Assembly: GCA_005881425.1 (NCBI GenBank)
Contig: VBIC01000049.1
Location: 1-36,646, forward strand
Direction of reading: 5' to 3'
Length of the DNA: 36,646 nucleotides
From: Chloroflexota bacterium
GTDB taxonomy: Bacteria > Chloroflexota > Dormibacteria > CF-121
Shown here: positions 22,753 through 29,838 of the stretch, one piece after another
How the letters are laid out: every line of letters begins with the position of its first letter
Position numbering within the stretch: the first letter of the stretch is position 1
Program-made: the position numbers and the translations under genes
The notes under the pieces: model-generated
Seen by the model: only the letters and a program-made list of their open reading frames with translations
What the model was told of the DNA's origin: nothing
Database searches by the model: none

Positions 22753-22758
22753 GTCGAC

Positions 22759-23133
22759 GAGTCCGCCAGGCAGCCGCGGCAGGGGTTTCCCTGTCGAGGA
22801 AAGTCCGAGCTCCGCAGAGCAGGGTGCCGGGTAACACCCGGTCGGGGCGACCCGAAGGAGAGTGCCACAGAAAAGACACAGCCGGGCACCGCGGCCCGGC
22901 GAAGGTGAAATGGTGAGGTAAGAGCCCACCGGCAGCCGGGAGACCGGTTGGCCTGGAAAACCCCACCTGGAGCAAGACCGAATAGGAGGACCACAGGCTG
23001 GCTCGGTCGGTCCTCGGGTATGGTCGCTCGAGCCGCCGGGCAACCGACGGCCCAGACGGATGGCTGCCACCCCGCGAACGTGTCGGCGTAGCCGGCAAAG
23101 TCGGGGGACAGAACTCGGCTTATCGGCGGACTC
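22759..23133 (+). ncRNA. rnpB: RNase P RNA (class A type)
   Basis: This ~375-nt catalytic RNA processes the 5' ends of tRNA precursors with the RnpA protein. Helix P1 is a perfect 9-bp pairing of GAGTCCGCC (22759-22767) with GGCGGACTC (23125-23133). The conserved cores are present: GAGGAAAGTCCGAGCTCC with GCAGAGCAGGGTGCCGG in CR-I, CACAGAAA and GAAGGTGAAATGGTGAGGTA in the middle, and GGAGCAAGACCGAATAGG. The 3' core is GGGGGACAGAACTCGGCTTA. The TAGAAT box at 22747-22752 sets the start, and a strong hairpin follows at 23139-23173. Confidence 0.97.
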
Positions 23134-23138
23134 AATTA

Positions 23139-23173
23139 CCAAGGGAGGAAACCCTGCCGGTTTCCTCCCTTGG
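23139..23173. terminator. 15-bp perfect hairpin between rnpB and the dodecin gene
   Basis: CCAAGGGAGGAAACC (23139-23153) pairs completely with GGTTTCCTCCCTTGG (23159-23173) around a CTGCC loop. It sits between two convergent genes and can fold on either strand, so it probably ends both transcripts. There is no following U-tract. Confidence 0.75.
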
Positions 23174-23201
23174 CGGTGCCTGCGGCGCCTGATCCCAGGC
23201 C

Positions 23202-23420
23202 TTATTCCCTTTCGTACTTGAAGGAGATGTTGAGGCGGGCGCGGTAGAGCGAGATCTTGCCGTTCTCGATCGTCATGTCGAGTTTGACGACCTCGGCGAC
23301 GCGCAGGTCGCGCACCGTGCGGCCCGCGGTAAGTATCGCCGTCCGCGCCGCGGCCTCCCAGGACTCCGCGCTGACGCCGATGACCTCCGTGACCCGATAG
23401 ACGCTGTCGGCTGCGGCCAT
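23202..23420 (-). CDS. Dodecin (flavin-binding small protein)
   Basis: Dodecins form hollow dodecamers that bind and buffer flavins (FMN, riboflavin or breakdown products) in the cytosol. The 72-residue product fits: VYRVTEVIGVSAESWEAAAR at the N-terminus, followed by TVRDLRVAEVVKLDMTIENG and a final strand YRARLNISFKYERE. The Trp in SAESWEAA is the residue that stacks on flavin in the family. The start at 23420 is supported by AAGGAG just upstream; longer in-frame starts at up to 23570 add unrelated residues and overlap the mraZ promoter. It is convergent with rnpB and divergent from mraZ. Confidence 0.93.
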   Translation of the reverse strand: MAAADSVYRVTEVIGVSAESWEAAARTAILTAGRTVRDLRVAEVVKLDMTIENGKISLYRARLNISFKYERE

Positions 23421-23559
23421 GGTTTCTCCTTCCTTTCGCTTGAGCGACTCGACGCCTGTCTCATCATTCTGCCGCCGCCGCAGCGCGCGAGGCCAACTAC
23501 CACATCTTGGGGCCTGCGCGGAGCCTGCGCACAAGGCCACAACATTTAGTCCGAATTTC

Positions 23560-23588
23560 TTGACAGCCACCTGTCACGGTGTTAGGGT
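23560..23588 (+). promoter_or_regulatory. Promoter of the dcw cluster (Pmra)
   Basis: TTGACA (23560-23565) and TAGGGT (23583-23588) are separated by 17 bases. Transcription should start near 23595, just ahead of the MraZ boxes and about 60 bases before mraZ. Confidence 0.75.
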
Positions 23589-23599
23589 TGCGCGTGTCG

Positions 23600-23624
23600 G
23601 TGGCACAAAGTGGGGAAAAGTGGG
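23600..23624 (+). promoter_or_regulatory. MraZ operator (three half-sites)
   Basis: GTGGC (23600), GTGGG (23610) and GTGGG (23620) recur at exactly 10-bp spacing with A-rich spacers ACAAA and GAAAA. MraZ is known to bind direct GTGGG-type repeats near its own promoter. The boxes lie just downstream of the likely transcription start, consistent with autoregulation. Confidence 0.85.
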
Positions 23625-23653
23625 GAAAATGATGCGCTCGGTGGCAATGCCTG

Positions 23654-24097
23654 ATGTTTCTCGGCACGTACCGGCACGCGGTGGACGCCAAGGGGCGACT
23701 CGCCATCCCGGCACGGCTGCGGGAGCGCCTCCCGGAGGGGAGCGTGATCTCCAAGGGAGCCGAGGGGTGCTTGCGAATCTACCCGCCCGAGGAATGGACG
23801 CGAGAGCAGGGCGAGCAGCGGCTCACCTCGCTCTCGCCCGCCGAGGCGCGCCGGCTGGCCCGGATGATGTTCGGCGCCGCCCGGGAATGCGAGTTCGACG
23901 CCCAGGGCCGAATCGTCCTTTCGGCCGACCACCGCTCATACGCCGGGATCAGCTCGACGGCATGGGTGGTGGGTGTGAACAACGTGATCGAGATCTGGAA
24001 CGACGAAGACTGGCGGCGTATCGGCGAGGCCACCCCCGAGGAATACACGCGCGTCCAGGACCAGGTGGCCGAGCGACGCCGCTCGATCGACCGGTGA
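23654..24097 (+). CDS. mraZ: Transcriptional regulator MraZ
   Basis: MraZ is a DNA-binding ring-forming regulator of the division and cell-wall cluster. The 147-residue protein contains two SpoVT/AbrB-like repeats, each with a D-x3-GR motif: MFLGTYRHAVDAKGRLAIP at the N-terminus and CEFDAQGRIVLSADHR in the second half. It ends NNVIEIWNDEDW...RRSIDR. Three likely binding boxes precede it at 23600-23624. The ATG at 23654 has no clear Shine-Dalgarno sequence but starts exactly at the conserved MFxG. The TGA at 24095-24097 is in the same frame as the following rsmH coding sequence. Confidence 0.95.
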   Translation: MFLGTYRHAVDAKGRLAIPARLRERLPEGSVISKGAEGCLRIYPPEEWTREQGEQRLTSLSPAEARRLARMMFGAARECEFDAQGRIVLSADHRSYAGISSTAWVVGVNNVIEIWNDEDWRRIGEATPEEYTRVQDQVAERRRSIDR

Positions 24098-25051
24098 CCG
24101 CCCGTCGACCGACCTGACGGCGACCCTTCCCATCGACCTGTACTTTTACAAGAGGTAATAGACGGCCTTCGACCCGCCCCTGGGCAGGCGTTCGTCGACG
24201 CCACCCTGGGGGGCGGAGGTTACGCGCGGGCGCTGCTCGAGCGCCTGCGGCCCGGCGGCCTGCTGCTGGCCCTGGATCGTGACCCCTCCGCCATCGAGCG
24301 ATTCGAGCGCCGCAGCGTCCCTCCGGACGTCGACCTGCGGCTCGAGCATCGCAATTTCGCCGAGCTGGCCTCCCTGGTTGCGTCGCTAGGCCGCCCGGTT
24401 CAGGGCATCGTCTTCGACCTCGGCCTGTCCTCGCTGCAGCTGGACGACCCCGAGCGGGGCTTCAGCTTCCAGCGCGACGGACCGCTGGACATGCGGATGG
24501 ATCGGAGCGATCCCTGGACCGCAGCGGACCTTCTCAATCGGGAACCAGAAGCCGAGCTCCGGCGGATCCTGCTCCAGTACGGACAGGAGCGCTGGGCCGC
24601 GCGGATCGCCCAGCGGATTACGGACCGCCGCCGGCGGGAGCCTTTCAAGACCACGCGCCAGCTGGTCGAGCTGGTCGCCGGCGCGATCCCGCGGGCTGCC
24701 TGGCCCCGCGACATCCACGTCGCCACCCGGACGTTCCAGGCGTTACGCATCGCAGTCAACCGCGAGCTGGACTCGGTGGCTGCCGGGTTGAAGGCCGCGA
24801 TCGCAGTGCTCGTCAGCGGTGGGCGCGTCGGGGTCGTCTCCTTTCACTCCCTAGAGGACAAGATTGCAAAGGACCTATTCCACGTCGAAGCCACGGACTG
24901 TCTCTGTCCGCCCCAAGCGCCCGTCTGCATCTGCGGGCACACGCGATCGGTGCGCGTCGTCACGCGCAAGCCGATTCGTCCTTCCCCGGCCGAGATCGCC
25001 CAGAACCCGAGGGCGCGGTCGGGCCGATTACGAATTGCGGAGAAGCTATGA
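24094..25051 (+). CDS. rsmH: 16S rRNA (cytosine-1402-N4)-methyltransferase, start region irregular
   Basis: RsmH methylates N4 of C1402 in the ribosomal decoding centre. The coding sequence shows HRPVLLQEVIDGLRP, the SAM motif FVDATLGGGGYARALLERL, GIVFDLGLSSLQLDDPERGF and DGPLDMRMD. Later come FQALRIAVNREL, GGRVGVVSFHSLEDK and the C-terminal Cys cluster CLCPPQAPVCICG. The frame is open from 24098 to 25051 but has no ATG, GTG or TTG before HRPVLL. A GTG at 24094 overlapping the mraZ stop (GTGA, the usual junction here) is one base out of frame; dropping one C from CCGCCCG after it would restore a normal start. A frameshift or sequencing error is therefore likely. Confidence 0.85.
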
Positions 25052-25097
25052 ACCATCCAAATGCCTTTGATCAAGTCAATACCCTCTGAGCGGCCGC

Positions 25098-25586
25098 ATG
25101 GTAGAACCCGTCCCTCCTGGGCATCTACTCGTCTTGCGGCCCCGCCGGCCCGATCCGACCCCTCCGGCGCGTGCGTTTCCCCCTTCGCGCGCGCGCCGGA
25201 GTCGCGGCCGGTCATCGCTCTCGCCTTTCATGGGCGCGATCGTCCTGATCAGCGCGGCCTTGCTGCTGGTCGCCCAGTCGGCCGCGGCGACCCAGGCCAG
25301 CTACCAGATCAACACCCTCAAGGACCGGCAGGCCCGGCTGCTTGCCGAGCAGGACCAGCTGCAATCCCAGCTGGCCCAGGTCCGGGCGCCGAGCCGGGTG
25401 GCGGCGGCGGCGCAAACGCTGGGCATGGGGCAGCCGGCCCGCTGGCAGTACGTGCCCGGCACCGCCTCCCCGATCGCGCTCGCGCCGGAGCGGCCGGCCC
25501 CGCGCGCGGGCGGAGTCCTGGCCGGGGTCCTGGCGGTGGTCGGTACCATCGTCGGCCGCTCCGGCGGCCAGGCGCCGTCACCCTAG
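25098..25586 (+). CDS. ftsL: FtsL-like cell division protein
   Basis: This 162-residue bitopic protein sits where ftsL normally lies, between rsmH and the PBP gene. A basic, Pro/Arg-rich cytoplasmic N-terminus (~1-45) is followed by one membrane helix (GAIVLISAALLLVAQSAAAT). A coiled coil comes next (YQINTLKDRQARLLAEQDQL, then QSQLAQVRAPSRV), leading into the FtsL/DivIC-type ending AAAQTLGMGQPARWQYVP. A second hydrophobic stretch near the C-terminus (GGVLAGVLAVVGTIVG) is unusual for FtsL. FtsL bridges FtsQ and FtsW-FtsI in the divisome. FtsL sequences are poorly conserved, so the name rests on topology and position. Confidence 0.75.
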   Translation: MVEPVPPGHLLVLRPRRPDPTPPARAFPPSRARRSRGRSSLSPFMGAIVLISAALLLVAQSAAATQASYQINTLKDRQARLLAEQDQLQSQLAQVRAPSRVAAAAQTLGMGQPARWQYVPGTASPIALAPERPAPRAGGVLAGVLAVVGTIVGRSGGQAPSP

Positions 25587-25608
25587 GCGCGAGCCCGCGG
25601 CGCAGCGG

Positions 25609-27324
25609 ATGAGCCGAGCCGAGGGGCTGAGCCCGCGCCGCCGCATCCTGACCCTCCTCGTCCTGCTGCTCTGCGCCGACCTGGTCCTATTCAGCCGTCT
25701 CGTCTACTGGCAGGCCTTCCGCCATGACGACCTTTCCCGGCTGGCCGCCTCCTACCACGACGACCAACTGGTCCTGCCGGCCGTCCGGGGCAAGATCGTG
25801 GACCGCAACGGCGACCTGCTGGTCGCCAACACGCCGGTGTTCTCGATCTTCGCCTCTCCCGACCAGATCAAGCCCTCCGACCGGCCGCTCGAAGCCGACC
25901 GGCTGGCCGCGGTCCTGCAGCTGGATCCGGGCGCGGTCCTGACCCAGCGGCAGTCGAGCCGCATGTTCGTCTATCTCAAGCGCCGGGTCAGCTCTGCCGT
26001 CGCCAGCCAGATCGACCACCTCCAGCTGCCGGGCATCGGCAAGATCCCGGAGACGGAGCGCACCTACGTCGACGGCGCGCTGCCAGGTACGTCGCTCGCC
26101 TCCGACCTGCTCGGCTTCGTCAACGCCGACGGGCGGGGCAACTACGGCGTCGAGGGCTACTACGACCACCTGCTGCGGGGCCAGGACGGGTTCGAGACCA
26201 CGGTCCGCGACCTGACCGGGCGGCCCATCGTCCTGAGCGACCGCCAGCGCCGGGAGCCGGTCGATGGGGCCACCCTGCAGCTGAGCCTGGACAGCGCCAT
26301 CCAGGTGATCGCCGAGCGGGCGCTCGCCGACGGGGTCGCCCACTTTCAGGCCGAGAGCGGTTCGATCCTGATCATGGAGCCGCGCACCGGCCGGATCGTG
26401 GCCTGGGCCGACCTTCCCGGCTACGACGCCAACCTCTACGGTTCGACCGGCACGGCCCTCTTCCGCGACCCGATCGTGAGCGACCTGTACGAGCCGGGCT
26501 CGGTGATGAAGGTGGTGACCCTGTCCGGCGCGCTCGACGATCACGCCATCACGCCCGACTACCGGTTCAACGAAACCGGGACCGCGGTCGTCGGCGGCTA
26601 CGCCATCCACAACTGGGACCACCGCGCGCATGGGCTGGTGACCATGACCCAGGTGCTGGAGCAGTCCCTCAACGTAGGCGCGATCCGGGCCGAGCAGATG
26701 GAAGGCAGCACCCAGTTCTTCACCTACCTGCAGCGGTTCGGCATCGGGGACCCGACCGGCGTCGACGTGGCCGGCGAGGTGAGCGCGCCGCTGGGCGAGC
26801 TGAGCTCCTGGAAGGCGTCCCGGCTGGCCACGGCTTCCTTCGGTCAGGGGGTCGACGTCACCCCGATCGAGATGCTGGCCGCGGTCAACACCATCGCCAC
26901 CTCAGGCGAGCTGGTCCAGCCGCACGTGGTCGACCAGGTCGTCGACACCAGCGGCCGGGCTCATCCGGTCAGCTCGCACGTGGTGCGCCGCGTGATCAGC
27001 CCGCAGGCTGCCGCCCAGATGCGGCAGATGATGATCGGGGTCGTCGAGCACGGCTCCGGGTTCGCCGCCCGCATCGACGGATTTCGGGGCCACATCGCGG
27101 GCAAGACCGGGACCGCGAACATCCCCATGAACGGAGGCTACGGCCAGGACCCGAGCGACGTGATCGCCTCTTTCACCGGCTTCGTCCCGGCCGAGGACCC
27201 GCAGTTCACGATGCTGGTCATCGTGCGCAAGCCGAAGATCCTGTTCGAAGGCGCGTACGTGGCCGCGCCCATCTGGAAGGCCGTCGCCAGCGCCCTGATC
27301 ACCCGCTGGAATATCGCTCCGTGA
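25609..27324 (+). CDS. ftsI: Class B penicillin-binding protein (FtsI/PBP3-type transpeptidase)
   Basis: FtsI cross-links septal peptidoglycan outside the membrane. The 571-residue protein has one N-terminal membrane anchor (residues ~12-30) and the PBP dimer domain starting RGKIVDRNGDLLVANTP. The transpeptidase domain carries the active-site triad: S298-V-M-K301 (YEPGSVMK), S353-L-N355 (EQSLNVG) and K499-T-G501 (AGKTGTAN). It ends soon after the transpeptidase domain, without PASTA repeats, unlike some Gram-positive homologues. The ATG 25609 follows the ftsL stop by 22 bases. murE, which usually follows ftsI, is missing here; 181 bases separate it from murF. Confidence 0.94.
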   Translation: MSRAEGLSPRRRILTLLVLLLCADLVLFSRLVYWQAFRHDDLSRLAASYHDDQLVLPAVRGKIVDRNGDLLVANTPVFSIFASPDQIKPSDRPLEADRLAAVLQLDPGAVLTQRQSSRMFVYLKRRVSSAVASQIDHLQLPGIGKIPETERTYVDGALPGTSLASDLLGFVNADGRGNYGVEGYYDHLLRGQDGFETTVRDLTGRPIVLSDRQRREPVDGATLQLSLDSAIQVIAERALADGVAHFQAESGSILIMEPRTGRIVAWADLPGYDANLYGSTGTALFRDPIVSDLYEPGSVMKVVTLSGALDDHAITPDYRFNETGTAVVGGYAIHNWDHRAHGLVTMTQVLEQSLNVGAIRAEQMEGSTQFFTYLQRFGIGDPTGVDVAGEVSAPLGELSSWKASRLATASFGQGVDVTPIEMLAAVNTIATSGELVQPHVVDQVVDTSGRAHPVSSHVVRRVISPQAAAQMRQMMIGVVEHGSGFAARIDGFRGHIAGKTGTANIPMNGGYGQDPSDVIASFTGFVPAEDPQFTMLVIVRKPKILFEGAYVAAPIWKAVASALITRWNIAP

Positions 27325-27340
27325 GCTTTGAAAGGAGCGA

Positions 27341-27361
27341 GCCGCCGCCGTCGGCGGTGGC
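27341..27361. repeat. Hairpin after ftsI
   Basis: GCCGCCGCC (27341-27349) pairs with GGCGGTGGC (27353-27361) with one G-U-type mismatch. It lies 16 bases after the ftsI stop and could be a weak terminator; the rest of the 181-base gap holds no recognisable gene. Confidence 0.4.
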
Positions 27362-27498
27362 GAGCCAGGGCGCGCGGCGAGCAGGCCCGTGCCAGGCACG
27401 CCGGCCGCACTGGAATTTTGCGGCCGGGCCGCGTACGGGCCGTCCGCGAGCCGCACATGCGCCCGGTAAGTTGCGTGCCGAGCCGAAGGCAGGGCCGT

Positions 27499-27504
27499 TA
27501 ACTT
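27499..27504 (+). promoter_or_regulatory. Putative -10 box before murF
   Basis: TAACTT ends seven bases before the GTG at 27512, the same arrangement as at other apparently leaderless genes. It would give the murF-ftsQ part of the cluster its own promoter. Confidence 0.4.
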
Positions 27505-27505
27505 A

Positions 27506-28885
27506 ATGCCTGTGACGCTCGATGAAATAATCGAGGCGACCGGGGGGACGTTGGTGAGCGGTCCCGCCACGCGGACCTTCGCCCATCTCTACACCGATTC
27601 GCGCCAGGTCAGGGGCGGCGGCCTGTTCGTCGCTCTGCGGGGCGAGCAGCAGGACGGGCATGCCTTCATCGACCAGGCGCTGGAACGTGGCGCCGGCGGC
27701 ATCCTCTGCCAGCTCCCGCCCCAGGAGGCTCTCCCCAGCGCGAGCATCATCACCGTCGCCAGCACTCGCGAAGCGCTGTTCCAGATCACGCGATCGCGGC
27801 TGAAGCGGCTCGCGGTCCCCATAGTCGCCATCACCGGCAGCTCGGGAAAGACGACCACCAAAGAGCTGGTCGCCCACATCCTCGGGCGGCGCATGCGTGT
27901 CCACAAGAGTGCCGGCAACCTCAACACCTACACCGGCGTGCCCATGACCGTCTTCGAGATGGACGATCGCACCCGCGCCCTGGTCATGGAGTATGCGATG
28001 TCGCGCAGGGGCGAGATTCGTGAGCTGACCCGGATCGCCGCCCCCACAGTCGCTGTGGTGCTCAACGTTCAGCCTGCTCACATCGGCCTGCTGGGATCGA
28101 TCGAAGCCGTGGCGGAGGCCAAGCGGGAGCTGGTGGAAGGCCTGGCTGTGGACGGCGTCGCCATCCTCAACGCCGACGACCCCAGGGTCCGGGCCATGGC
28201 CGCGGTCGCGCCGCGCGCCGTCCTCTACGGCCTGGCCCGGGATGCGGCCGTCCGGGCTGAGGAGGTCGAGCACCGCGGCCTGCAGGGGAGCAGCTTCCGG
28301 CTGATCGCGCCGCAGGGCGAGGCCGCCAGCGTCCGCCTGCCATTGCCCGGGCCGCACAACGTCTCCAACGCGCTCGCGGCCGCCGCAGTCGCCCTCGAGC
28401 TCGGCTTCGATCCCGAGGCGGTGGCCCGGGCGGTCGAGGGCTTCGGCGCGCCTGCGGGCCGCGGGAACCGGCTGGCCGGACGAGCGGGCGCCACCATCAT
28501 CGACGACAGCTACAACGCGAACCCCGGGTCCATGGACGCCGCCCTGGCCACATTGCGGATGGTTCCCTCAGGTGGACTTCGGATCGCGGTCCTGGGTGAC
28601 ATGCTCGAGCTTGGCGATCACGCCCAGCAGGCTCACGAGGAGCTGGGAACGCTGGCAGCGCGCAGCGCCGACCAGGTGATCGCGCTGGGCGAGCACGCCC
28701 CTCTGGTGGTCGACGCGGCGCGCCGGGGTGGGATGGCTGAGGGCGCCGCCGTGGTCGCGAGCGACAACACCCACGCCGTCAGCCTGCTCGAGCCGGTAAT
28801 GGGACCGCGTACTTACGTCCTGGTCAAGGGGTCGCACTCCATGCACATGGAGGAGATCGTGGCCGCGCTGCGGGAGAGCGCATGA
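27506..28885 (+). CDS. murF: UDP-MurNAc-tripeptide:D-Ala-D-Ala ligase
   Basis: MurF adds D-Ala-D-Ala to UDP-MurNAc-tripeptide in the cytosol. The ~459-residue protein has the MurF N-terminal domain (TDSRQVRGGGLFVALRGEQQ) and the ATP loop GSSGKTTTKE (111-120). It also has GNLNTYTGVPMTVFE and ALVMEYAMSRRGEI, the typical MurF segment, then PGPHNVSNALAAAAVA, DDSYNANPGSMDAAL and VLGDMLELG. The ATG at 27506 is given, but GTG at 27512 is positioned better relative to the TAACTT box; the difference is two residues. The 3' end overlaps mraY by four bases (ATGA). murE, which should make its substrate, is not in this cluster. Confidence 0.94.
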   Translation: MPVTLDEIIEATGGTLVSGPATRTFAHLYTDSRQVRGGGLFVALRGEQQDGHAFIDQALERGAGGILCQLPPQEALPSASIITVASTREALFQITRSRLKRLAVPIVAITGSSGKTTTKELVAHILGRRMRVHKSAGNLNTYTGVPMTVFEMDDRTRALVMEYAMSRRGEIRELTRIAAPTVAVVLNVQPAHIGLLGSIEAVAEAKRELVEGLAVDGVAILNADDPRVRAMAAVAPRAVLYGLARDAAVRAEEVEHRGLQGSSFRLIAPQGEAASVRLPLPGPHNVSNALAAAAVALELGFDPEAVARAVEGFGAPAGRGNRLAGRAGATIIDDSYNANPGSMDAALATLRMVPSGGLRIAVLGDMLELGDHAQQAHEELGTLAARSADQVIALGEHAPLVVDAARRGGMAEGAAVVASDNTHAVSLLEPVMGPRTYVLVKGSHSMHMEEIVAALRESA

Positions 28886-29838
28886 CCACGGCGCTGGTCC
28901 TCTTCCTGCTGTCGCTGGCAATCGCGCTGCTCGCCTATCCGCCCTTGATCAGACGGCTCCGCCAGGCCCGGATCGGTCAGCTCATCCGGGAGGAAGGGCC
29001 GGCCGGCCACCAGTCGAAGGCGGGCACCCCGACCGCCGGCGGTGTGCTCTTCCTGCTGATCGCCGTCGTCGTCTATGTGGCGGCCGATCGGAGCCCGGCC
29101 GGCGGCCTGGTGCTGCTCGGACTTCTGAGCGGCGGCGTGGTGGGACTCCTCGACGACCTGGTCAAGATCCGGGGCGGGACCAATCTCGGGCTGCGCGCAC
29201 GAGAGAAGATCGCCGTCCAGGCGCTTACCGGCGCGCTGCTCGGGTATCTCGCGCTGCGATGGGGCTTCCAGCGCCAGGCGCTGCCCTTCGACGCCGCTCC
29301 GGCTCTGGGAGCCTGGCTGATCCCGATCGGGATCCTGGCCTTTTCCTCCGGTTCGAACGCCTTCAACCTCACCGACGGCTCCGACGGGCTGTCCGCCGGC
29401 GCCGGCGCCCTGGTCTTCGCCACCCTGGCGCTGCTGGCCGGCATGGCCCACCATCCCGCCGCTGCCCTGATGCCGGCCGTTCTCAGCGGCGCCCTGCTCG
29501 GGTACCTCGTCTACAACCGTCACCCAGCCCGGATCTTCATGGGAGACACCGGCAGCCTGGGCCTGGGCACCGCCATGGTGGCTGCCGCCGTCGCCGGTGG
29601 TTTCCTCTGGTACCTGCCGATCCTGGCTATCGTCTTCGTGGCCGAGACCGTCTCGGTCATCGTCCAGGTGGCCGGCTTCAAGACCACAGGCCGCCGCCTC
29701 CTGAAGATGTCGCCGCTCCATCACCACTTCCACCTCTCGGGCTGGTCCGAGAACCGGGTGGCCGTATCCTTCTGGGCGGTGACGCTCGCGGCAGCGCTGC
29801 TGACGCTGGCGATTGCCCGGCCCCCGAGCCCGGCGTGA
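28882..29838 (+). CDS. mraY: Phospho-N-acetylmuramoyl-pentapeptide transferase
   Basis: MraY moves phospho-MurNAc-pentapeptide onto undecaprenyl phosphate, making lipid I at the inner face of the membrane. The 318-residue protein has about ten membrane helices. Its diagnostic sites are HQSKAGTPTAGG, GLLDDLVKI with the paired aspartates, and NLTDGSDGLSAG. MGDTGSLGLG and the His-rich PLHHHFHLSGW near the end are also present. It starts inside the murF stop (ATGA) and its own TGA overlaps the murD GTG (GTGA at 29835-29838), so murF-mraY-murD are translationally coupled. Confidence 0.96.
   Translation: MTTALVLFLLSLAIALLAYPPLIRRLRQARIGQLIREEGPAGHQSKAGTPTAGGVLFLLIAVVVYVAADRSPAGGLVLLGLLSGGVVGLLDDLVKIRGGTNLGLRAREKIAVQALTGALLGYLALRWGFQRQALPFDAAPALGAWLIPIGILAFSSGSNAFNLTDGSDGLSAGAGALVFATLALLAGMAHHPAAALMPAVLSGALLGYLVYNRHPARIFMGDTGSLGLGTAMVAAAVAGGFLWYLPILAIVFVAETVSVIVQVAGFKTTGRRLLKMSPLHHHFHLSGWSENRVAVSFWAVTLAAALLTLAIARPPSPA

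Noticed and set aside
23421-23570. Longer N-terminus for the dodecin
   Set aside because: The extra 50 residues are not dodecin-like, and the region holds the mraZ promoter on the other strand; AAGGAG supports the start at 23420.
24094-24100. Stop-codon read-through creating a MraZ-RsmH fusion
   Set aside because: A one-base indel explains the missing rsmH start more simply, given the common GTGA junctions in this genome.
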